From Thiomargarita sp. (GTDB lineage Bacteria > Pseudomonadota > Gammaproteobacteria > Beggiatoales > Beggiatoaceae), in NCBI GenBank assembly GCA_020721025.1, contig DYNO01000122.1, positions 1 to 10,135 on the forward strand: a stretch of 10,135 bases of DNA, in the 5' to 3' direction. The notes under the pieces were generated by a model. The model saw nothing but the letters and a program-made list of their open reading frames with translations, was not told where the DNA came from and did no database searches. Every line of letters starts with the position of its first letter. Position 1 is the first letter of the stretch. The translations under genes were made by a program, and so were the position numbers. Positions 1 through 4,734 of the stretch are shown here, in pieces.

Positions 1-47
1 AATAGAAACAGCTTAATCTACATGGCTTAAAGATGTCAAATCGGTTC

Positions 48-85
48 TATAATTGAATTGAGACAAATGTTTTACACAGTACAAT
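48..85 (+). promoter_or_regulatory. Candidate sigma70 promoter(s) for the PPIase gene
   Basis: Two overlapping candidates precede the PPIase gene. One is a perfect -10 box TATAAT at 48-53 with no good -35 box. It would start RNA near 60 and give a ~45-nt leader. The other is TTGAGA (58-63), 16 nt, TACAAT (80-85), five of six matches in each box. It would start RNA near 92, immediately before the ribosome site. Sequence alone does not tell which is used. Confidence 0.4.
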
Positions 86-104
86 CGACAGAAAGAGGAA
101 AAGC

Positions 105-941
105 ATGAAATTAAGTCATCTTGCCGTATTTACCATGAGCCTATTTGCTGCGACACACGTTGTTGCAGACGAAAGTGCAGAACCCACAAAATCTATGGCA
201 GCCACCACAACTCCTGCTGCAACACCTACCACCCCTGCGTCAACTCCTGAATTGAGTAAAGAAGATAAACTCAGTTACAGCGTCGGATTCAACGTTGGTA
301 AGAGCTTGAAACAACAAGATATTAAAGTCAATGTTGATCTGTTGACCAAGGGTATCAAGGAATCTTTGACTGCCCAAGCCACCCCGCTGTTGACCGCAGA
401 ACAAGTGAGTCAAACGTTGCAAGATTTTCAAAAAGAACGCTTGGCGAAACAAGTTGAAGAATTCAAAAAGAAAACTGAAACCAATACCAAATCAGGTCAG
501 GATTTCTTAGAACAAAATAAGAAAAACGAAGGGGTGGTGGTGCTCGCCAGTGGTTTGCAATACAAGGTGTTGAAATCTGGTGCGGAAGGTGGCAAGAAGC
601 CGAAATCCTCCGATACCGTCACAACCCATTATAAGGGAACGTTGCTGGATGGGACGGAATTTGACAGTTCTTACAAGCGCGGCGAACCGACTTCATTTCC
701 CGTGGAAGGGGTGATTTCGGGTTGGACGGAAGCCTTGCAACTGATGAAACCGGGTGATAAATGGCAATTATTTGTTCCCCCTGAATTGGCTTATGGCGCG
801 CGCGGTACTCCCGATGGCAAAATTGGTCCAAATCAAACGTTAGTCTTTGAAGTGGAACTGATTTCTGTCGCGGATGCCAAGGAAGCTGAAAAAGCAGAAG
901 GTCAGGCGGGAGAAACAACAAAAACTGAGAAACCGGAATAA
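105..941 (+). CDS. Exported FKBP-type peptidyl-prolyl cis-trans isomerase (Mip/FkpA-like)
   Basis: Probable periplasmic folding catalyst that isomerises X-Pro peptide bonds. Residues 1-21 form a signal peptide, with likely cleavage after HVVA and no lipobox Cys. A Thr/Ala/Pro-rich spacer follows (about 28-48). Residues 50-148 resemble the helical FKBP_N dimerisation domain (start SYSVGFNVGKSL), and 150-254 are the FKBP_C domain. Expected pocket residues are present: Tyr176, Phe186-Asp187 (DGTEFDSSY), Phe198, Val203-Ile204, Trp207 (VISGWTEAL), Tyr230 (LAYG) and Phe248 (LVFEVEL). The 278-aa length fits Mip/FkpA proteins with an added spacer and a charged Lys/Glu tail (255-278). The start is set by GAGGAA at 95-100, 4 nt before ATG, and by the signal peptide. 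The gene appears monocistronic, since 305 nt separate it from the next start. The family call is secure; the choice of Mip or FkpA is not. Confidence 0.93.
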   Translation: MKLSHLAVFTMSLFAATHVVADESAEPTKSMAATTTPAATPTTPASTPELSKEDKLSYSVGFNVGKSLKQQDIKVNVDLLTKGIKESLTAQATPLLTAEQVSQTLQDFQKERLAKQVEEFKKKTETNTKSGQDFLEQNKKNEGVVVLASGLQYKVLKSGAEGGKKPKSSDTVTTHYKGTLLDGTEFDSSYKRGEPTSFPVEGVISGWTEALQLMKPGDKWQLFVPPELAYGARGTPDGKIGPNQTLVFEVELISVADAKEAEKAEGQAGETTKTEKPE

Positions 942-1246
942 ATTGGCTATGCGTACGGATTCTCATGTTAGACTGATCAGTTTAGACAAACTGCAAGTAT
1001 TGGGTTAAGATTTTCTGAAAAATTACTGTCAATCCGTGATCATTTCAAAAAAAACCGTTCTAAGCGATTAATTTTCAAATAAGTATCTCTCTTAATTGCA
1101 GCGGACGTGACAGATTTACGTTTTTATTTCGTTTAAGTGGGTGGCAGATATTTAACAGTTTGGCTCGTGGTCGAACATCATTTGATTCACCACAAATTTT
1201 CTTCGGTATCGCTGAAACGATATTTCAATTCACTGTGGAGCATTTT
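942..1246. other. Intergenic gap, no gene seen
   Basis: This 305-nt gap holds no convincing coding frame. At 978-993 there is a 6-bp hairpin (CAGTTT-agac-AAACTG), overlapped by the 10-nt palindrome ACTGATCAGT at 972-981. No T-tract follows, so terminator function for the PPIase gene is only a possibility. The rest is AT-rich, and I found no promoter with two good boxes for the next gene. An in-frame extension of the next gene back to 1160 exists but is rejected because the signal peptide begins at 1247. Confidence 0.5.
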
Positions 1247-1864
1247 ATGAAAAAACATTTATTACCTGCGTTAATTTCTCTCGCATTTCTCAGCCCTTTC
1301 GCAATGGCAGAACAAGCTGATCACGGTACTCCTCCCCCCCCACCTCCCGCTGCAACAATGGACAGCATGACTCCGCCAATGACAGGAATGACGGGCATGA
1401 CAGGGATGACGGGCATGAGTGGACAAGCGGATTATGATGCGATGATGCAAAAACGCATGGAACAGCGCAAAGAAATGCAAGCATTGTGGCAGAAAATTCA
1501 AGAAGCCAAAACTCCTGAAGAACGCCAAAAGTTGATGGAAGAACAACGCAAAATGGCGCAAAGCCACCATGAAGCCATGCGCAAAGAAATGCAAGACGAT
1601 ATGCCGCCCCCATGGGCTTATGGACCGCCGCCGGGCTATGGTCGTATGGGAGGAGGCAGACCACAGATGAATATGGATCATGGCGACATGGACGGAGTGC
1701 CACCGATGATGCGCCCGCGCCCCCGCATGATGAATGATGGCGGTTGTAGAGCGATGGAAACCGGTTCAGAATTTCAACAACACCAAGCCACGATGAAAAA
1801 ACACATGGAAAATATCGAAAAATTGCTCGAAAAAATTGCGGATTCCTTAGCCAAACAGAAATAG
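1247..1864 (+). CDS. Met/Pro-rich exported protein of unknown function
   Basis: I do not recognise a named family. The 205-aa product starts with a signal peptide (KKHLLPALISLAFLSPFAMA, cut after residue 21) and should be periplasmic or exported. The mature chain has 27 Met in about 184 residues (~15%) and six His. It has a poly-Pro stretch (29-34), then five tandem MTG/MSG triplets (45-59). A charged helical stretch follows (about 61-118, rich in Lys, Glu, Gln and Met), then a Pro/Gly/Met region (119-165) containing the only mature Cys (167). It ends in a second charged helix (about 174-205). Met- and His-rich exported proteins often bind copper or silver, and the helical part loosely recalls Spy/CpxP chaperones. 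Both ideas are inference. Start choice: GGAG at 1237-1240 lies 6 nt before ATG, and the signal peptide begins there rather than at the upstream in-frame ATG at 1160. Confidence 0.85.
   Translation: MKKHLLPALISLAFLSPFAMAEQADHGTPPPPPPAATMDSMTPPMTGMTGMTGMTGMSGQADYDAMMQKRMEQRKEMQALWQKIQEAKTPEERQKLMEEQRKMAQSHHEAMRKEMQDDMPPPWAYGPPPGYGRMGGGRPQMNMDHGDMDGVPPMMRPRPRMMNDGGCRAMETGSEFQQHQATMKKHMENIEKLLEKIADSLAKQK
1379..1423 (+). repeat. Five 9-nt tandem units encoding MTG/MSG
   Basis: Five consecutive 9-nt units each encode Met-Thr/Ser-Gly (residues 45-59 of the Met-rich protein). Units differ mainly at third positions (aca/acg, gga/ggc/ggg) and the last has Ser. Unit number could change by slippage without breaking the frame. 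Confidence 0.9.
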
Positions 1865-1878
1865 TCCCGTCCACTTTA

Positions 1879-1917
1879 AATCGCAGGAAATGTTCATCTG
1901 ATGCGTTTTCTGCGATT
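1879..1917 (+). terminator. Terminator-like hairpin after the Met-rich gene
   Basis: AATCGCAGGAAA (1879-1890) pairs with TTTTCTGCGATT (1906-1917) over 12 bp with one G-T wobble and a 15-nt loop. The stem begins 15 nt after the stop codon and is followed by GATTTTC, a short T-rich run. This fits a weak intrinsic terminator for the Met-rich gene. It also sits just upstream of the DUF4389 start at 1944, so it could affect expression of that gene instead. Confidence 0.45.
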
Positions 1918-1943
1918 GATTTTCACTTCAGTTACAATTACTT

Positions 1944-2207
1944 ATGCGAGAATATCTCACTGCGAAAGGAACATGGGTGCGTGGTTTCTTCATGCTCATT
2001 TTTTTCGCCATCGTGTATTATCTACTTTCCCTACTGATTGCAGCCATTGCACTGTTTCAATTTGGCTCACTGCTATTCACTGGCAAACTCAACCTCTTTC
2101 TGCTCACTTTTGGGCGTAGTTTAAGTTTATATTCTCAACAAGTTATCAGTTTTCTCACCTATAATAGCGAACAAAAACCTTTTCCATTTACTGAGTGGCC
2201 CCGTTAA
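1944..2207 (+). CDS. Small DUF4389 membrane protein
   Basis: This 87-aa protein matches what I remember of the DUF4389 family. It has a Trp-x-Arg-Gly-aromatic entry (WVRGFFML, 11-18), a long hydrophobic stretch (about 14-46) ending in LFTGKLN, then FGRSLSLYSQQV. The characteristic tail FLTYNSEQKPFPFTEWP is at 70-86. It probably sits in the inner membrane through one long or two short helices, with a soluble C-terminus. Function is unknown. The start is uncertain: ATG 1944 has no visible ribosome site, whereas a GTG at 1977 has AAAGGA 6 nt upstream. Starting at GTG would remove the conserved Trp before Arg-Gly, so ATG is preferred. It lies 79 nt after the Met-rich gene, with a hairpin between. 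Confidence 0.8.
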   Translation: MREYLTAKGTWVRGFFMLIFFAIVYYLLSLLIAAIALFQFGSLLFTGKLNLFLLTFGRSLSLYSQQVISFLTYNSEQKPFPFTEWPR

Positions 2208-2347
2208 TTCTCATCAAAAATGAATTGAGCAAAATATGAAATTTGAACGGGATAACTTCTCTCATGACCATAAATATTTTATCTAGTTTTAAGCAATCCA
2301 ACTTCGCAAAATGACGATATGGCAGATTTTATTAAATAAAACAAACG

Positions 2348-2400
2348 GTTCCTCGTTCCAATGCGCCGCGTTGGAATGCAGCCCAGACGCTCCAGCGTCA
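2348..2400 (+). repeat. Left arm of inverted repeat, two hairpins
   Basis: The arm contains TTCCAA (2356-2361), 9 nt, TTGGAA (2371-2376), then GACGCT-CC-AGCGTC (2386-2399). It can therefore fold into two small hairpins on its own, or pair along its whole length with the right arm. Confidence 0.85.
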
Positions 2401-2510
2401 CGCGCTATGATTTTTAACTGATTGCTTTTTATCATCTTGATGAAAAATTGCTCCTCGATTGATAATCAACAGAGGGATACAAATCGTTGAACTCATCAAA
2501 TTTGAACCGG

Positions 2511-2562
2511 TGACGCGGAGCGTCCGGGCTGCATTCCAACGCGGCGCATTGGAACGAGTAAC
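2511..2562 (-). repeat. Right arm of inverted repeat, two hairpins
   Basis: Reverse complement of the left arm with two substitutions and a one-base deletion. The second hairpin becomes GACGC-GGA-GCGTC (2512-2524), still paired, so the hairpin is retained although its loop has changed. The TTCCAA/TTGGAA hairpin is identical. Confidence 0.85.
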
Positions 2563-2628
2563 TTTTTGTTTTGTTTAATAAAGAACTATCGCATCGTCTT
2601 GTGTCAAAATTCCTTACGTCAATGGCTT

Positions 2629-2650
2629 TGCGCCGGCGCATGGGAACGAG
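2629..2650 (-). repeat. Partial relative of the repeat arm with a 12-nt palindrome
   Basis: TGCGCCGGCGCA (2629-2640) is a perfect palindrome followed by TGGGAACGAG, resembling the outer end of the right arm (GCGGCGCATTGGAACGAG, 2541-2558). It looks like a diverged, truncated member of the same repeat family. Confidence 0.55.
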
Positions 2651-2730
2651 AAAAAATCAACAAGTTAAAAACATCTCCCTAATTTACCAACTCATTGATA
2701 TTAAAATAATTCTTTAGCGAACTTTTTGTA

Positions 2731-3351
2731 ATGAAAACTATCATACTCGCCAGCAATAATCGTGGAAAAATCAGCGAATTTAATCAATTAGTTGCCGAAT
2801 TTGGCTTGCATGTAGTGCCACAATCAGAATTTAACCTGCCCAGCGTCGCAGAAACAGGTTTAAGTTTTGTTGAAAATGCGTTGATCAAGGCAAGATTTGC
2901 TGCACAACATACTGGATTGCCCGCATTGGCAGATGATTCGGGGCTTGAAGTGGAGGCATTGCAAGGCGCGCCGGGCATTTATTCAGCACGATTTGCGGGA
3001 GAAGAGGCAACCGACGCGGAAAATAACCAATTATTGCTCGAAAAATTAGCCGATATTCCCGAATCGCAACGAACGGCTCGTTATCACTGTGTGATTGTCT
3101 TGCTGCGTCACGCTACTGATCCTACACCGTTGATTTGTCAAGGAACGTGGACAGGTTCGATTACTTTGACACTGCGCGGCACGCTGGGTTTTGGTTATGA
3201 TCCCTGTTTTTATGTGCCAACTCATCAATGTACCGCTGCTGAATTGCCCACCGAAATTAAAAATCGAATCAGTCATCGTGCCTTGGCATTTCAACAATTT
3301 ACCTCAGCATGGCAGCAAATTTTGCAAAATGAACCGCCATTCAAACGTTAG
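2731..3351 (+). CDS. rdgB: dITP/XTP pyrophosphatase (RdgB/HAM1 family)
   Basis: Cytosolic house-cleaning enzyme that hydrolyses non-canonical purine triphosphates (dITP, XTP, ITP) to monophosphate and pyrophosphate, keeping them out of DNA. The 206-aa length fits the family (E. coli RdgB 197 aa). Visible motifs in order are: nucleotide-binding ASNNRGK (7-13); ETGLSFVENALIKA (41-54) with the metal ligand Glu41; ALADDSGLEV (66-75), where Asp69 matches the catalytic Asp; YSARFAG (84-90); GFGYDPCF (153-160); and the C-terminal base-recognition motif NRISHRA (178-184). No frameshift is seen. The ribosome site is weak (nothing like GGAG before ATG), but the ASNN motif fixes the start. waaA follows 42 nt downstream in the same direction and may be co-transcribed; a functional link is not implied. 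Confidence 0.95.
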   Translation: MKTIILASNNRGKISEFNQLVAEFGLHVVPQSEFNLPSVAETGLSFVENALIKARFAAQHTGLPALADDSGLEVEALQGAPGIYSARFAGEEATDAENNQLLLEKLADIPESQRTARYHCVIVLLRHATDPTPLICQGTWTGSITLTLRGTLGFGYDPCFYVPTHQCTAAELPTEIKNRISHRALAFQQFTSAWQQILQNEPPFKR

Positions 3352-3393
3352 CCGGCGAAATATCTGCTCACGATTTTACTGTTAAAATAAAAA

Positions 3394-4650
3394 ATGTTAC
3401 GTGCCCTCTACTCACTGCTCCTCTATCTTGCTCTCCCATTGATTTTACTGCGTTTATTTTGGCGTGGCTGCAAAATGCGAGAGTATTGGCAACGATGGCA
3501 TGAACGTTTCGGTTTTATCACGGTGCCGCACGGTTGTATTTGGATACACGCGGTTTCTGTGGGCGAGTTTCAAGCCGCTATCCCATTGATTCAACAAATA
3601 AAACAGCGTTATCCCCAACATGCAATCCTCGTCACGACCATGACAGTCACCGGATCGCAACGGGTGCAACAAGTATTCGCAGACAAGGTTTATCATGTTT
3701 ATTTACCCTACGATATTCCTGACGCAGTGGGGCGATTTCTACAGCGGGTGCAACCTAAGTTATTGATTTTGATGGAAACAGAATTGTGGTTTAACCTACT
3801 CTATCATTGTCATCAACGCCACATTCCCGTGATTTTAGCCAATGCCCGGCTATCGGAACGTTCCGCGCGCGGTTATCAGAAAATTGCGCCCATCACCAGA
3901 AAAATTCTCAGTTACATCAATCACATCGCAGCACAAACTTCCCAAGATGCCCAACGTTTTATCCATTTAGGCATGAATCCCGAAAAAATTCACATTATCG
4001 GCAATCTCAAATTCGATGCCACCCTGCCTGAGAATATCTGGATTCAAGCACAACAACTGCGTCAATCGCTCGGCAATGCGCGTCCCATTTGGATAGCTGC
4101 CAGCACCCACGATGAGGAAGAAGTGCAAGTTTTGGCGGCTTTTGCAGCAATCACTCGGCAATTGCCCGAAACATTATTAATTCTCGTACCCCGCCATCCG
4201 GAACGTTTCAACAAAGTGGCAAATTTATGTGAAAAATCAGGCTATTCCATTGTCAAACGCAGTGAGAACGCGCTCTGTCATTCAGCGACAAAAATTTATT
4301 TAGGCGATACGATGGGCGAACTTATCTTGTTGTATGCTGTGAGTGATGTTGCATTTGTGGGGGGAAGTTTGGTGACGGTAGGAGGACATAATATGCTGGA
4401 AGCCGCAGCAGTGGGCATACCGGTTATTTTTGGCACGCATATCTTTAATTTTGCTGAAATTGGACGCAACTTACTTGCAATTCATGCTGCCCGCCAAGTT
4501 GAAAATACGACTGAATTAGCCGCTGCGGTGGTTGATTATTTAACTCATCCAGAATTGCGTAAACAGGTGGGACAACGTGGTTTAGAATTTATGCAGCAAA
4601 ATCAAGGAACTTTGGCGAGATTACTTCATCTGATCGAAAATGAATTTTAA
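3394..4650 (+). CDS. waaA: 3-deoxy-D-manno-octulosonic acid (Kdo) transferase
   Basis: Inner-membrane glycosyltransferase (GT30) that adds Kdo from CMP-Kdo to the lipid A precursor, an essential step in LPS core assembly. The 418 aa match the family length. An N-terminal hydrophobic anchor (about 5-23) precedes the acceptor-side domain, where HAVSVGE (52-58) carries the catalytic Glu58. METELW follows at 127-132, then NARLSERSARGY (150-161) and GNLKFD (203-208). The donor-side domain shows AASTHDEEE (235-243), PRHPERF (266-272), GDTMGEL (304-310) and GGHNMLEAA (330-338), the expected CMP-Kdo site. One small departure is Phe after METELW, where Pro is usual. Whether it adds one or two Kdo units cannot be read from sequence. 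The start is supported by the anchor helix, although the ribosome site is poor (AT-rich leader). Confidence 0.95.
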   Translation: MLRALYSLLLYLALPLILLRLFWRGCKMREYWQRWHERFGFITVPHGCIWIHAVSVGEFQAAIPLIQQIKQRYPQHAILVTTMTVTGSQRVQQVFADKVYHVYLPYDIPDAVGRFLQRVQPKLLILMETELWFNLLYHCHQRHIPVILANARLSERSARGYQKIAPITRKILSYINHIAAQTSQDAQRFIHLGMNPEKIHIIGNLKFDATLPENIWIQAQQLRQSLGNARPIWIAASTHDEEEVQVLAAFAAITRQLPETLLILVPRHPERFNKVANLCEKSGYSIVKRSENALCHSATKIYLGDTMGELILLYAVSDVAFVGGSLVTVGGHNMLEAAAVGIPVIFGTHIFNFAEIGRNLLAIHAARQVENTTELAAAVVDYLTHPELRKQVGQRGLEFMQQNQGTLARLLHLIENEF

Positions 4651-4652
4651 CC

Positions 4653-4713
4653 TTGCCATCGGTTGATCAATGACAGAAGTGTTTTCAACTGATTGATTGA
4701 CAAGCGATGGTAA
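4653..4713. other. Strong hairpin between convergent genes
   Basis: TTGCCATCG (4653-4661) pairs with CGATGGTAA (4705-4713), and GTTGATCAAT (4662-4671) pairs with ATTGATTGAC (4692-4701). This gives about 19 bp with three wobbles and a 3-nt bulge (4702-4704). It lies between the stops of waaA (+) and the cyclase gene (-), where a shared terminator would be expected. Neither strand has a T-tract after the stem, so it is not a classical intrinsic terminator. It may instead block 3' exonucleases or act with Rho. Confidence 0.5.
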
Positions 4714-4734
4714 AAAAGCCGTTCACAAAATTTA

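Larger units (their letters stand above)
2313..2598. mobile_element. Inverted-repeat element (MITE- or REP/BIME-like), non-coding
   Basis: Two arms face each other around a ~110-nt AT-rich centre. The core arms (2348-2400 and 2511-2562) match except for two substitutions and one indel. A weaker match continues outward: TTTATTAAA-T/C-AAAACAAA is present on both sides, ending near GACGAT (2313-2318) and ATCGTC (2593-2598). The centre is unrelated between the strands and codes for nothing convincing. The design fits a non-autonomous palindromic element or a REP-type pair. No transposase lies inside, and no target duplication is visible at the ends. Confidence 0.6.
2208..2730. other. Gene-free region dominated by inverted repeats
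   Basis: This 523-nt stretch lies between the DUF4389 gene and rdgB. No credible gene was found; the longest frame (- strand, 2432-2641) is repeat-derived. Its main content is the inverted-repeat element at 2313-2598 and a related palindrome at 2629-2650. The last 80 nt before rdgB are AT-rich (TAAAAT at 2702-2707), but no -35 box is well spaced, so no promoter is called. Confidence 0.6.

Noticed and set aside
1160..1246. Upstream ATG for the Met-rich protein
   Set aside because: It would bury a clear signal peptide 29 residues in; ATG 1247 has GGAG at the right distance.
1290..1874. 194-aa open frame on the - strand opposite the Met-rich gene
   Set aside because: It mirrors the Met/Pro-rich gene, is full of Cys/His/Ser runs typical of an antisense shadow, and has no signal or ribosome site.
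1916..1938. TTGATT...TACAAT as a promoter for the DUF4389 gene
   Set aside because: The spacer is only 11 nt, far too short for sigma70.
2236..2286. 16-codon frame starting MKFERDNF, resembling the toxin start MTFERENF (20 of 25 nt alike)
   Set aside because: Too short, no ribosome site, and the similarity stops after eight residues; it could be a remnant of a small toxin gene but cannot be supported.
2432..2641. 69-aa - strand frame through the repeat region
   Set aside because: Most of it is translated repeat arm; no start context or recognisable domain.
4711..4717. TAAAAAA after the waaA hairpin as a terminator tail
   Set aside because: It is an A-run on the + strand; on the - strand it precedes the hairpin, so it serves neither transcript as a terminator T-tract.
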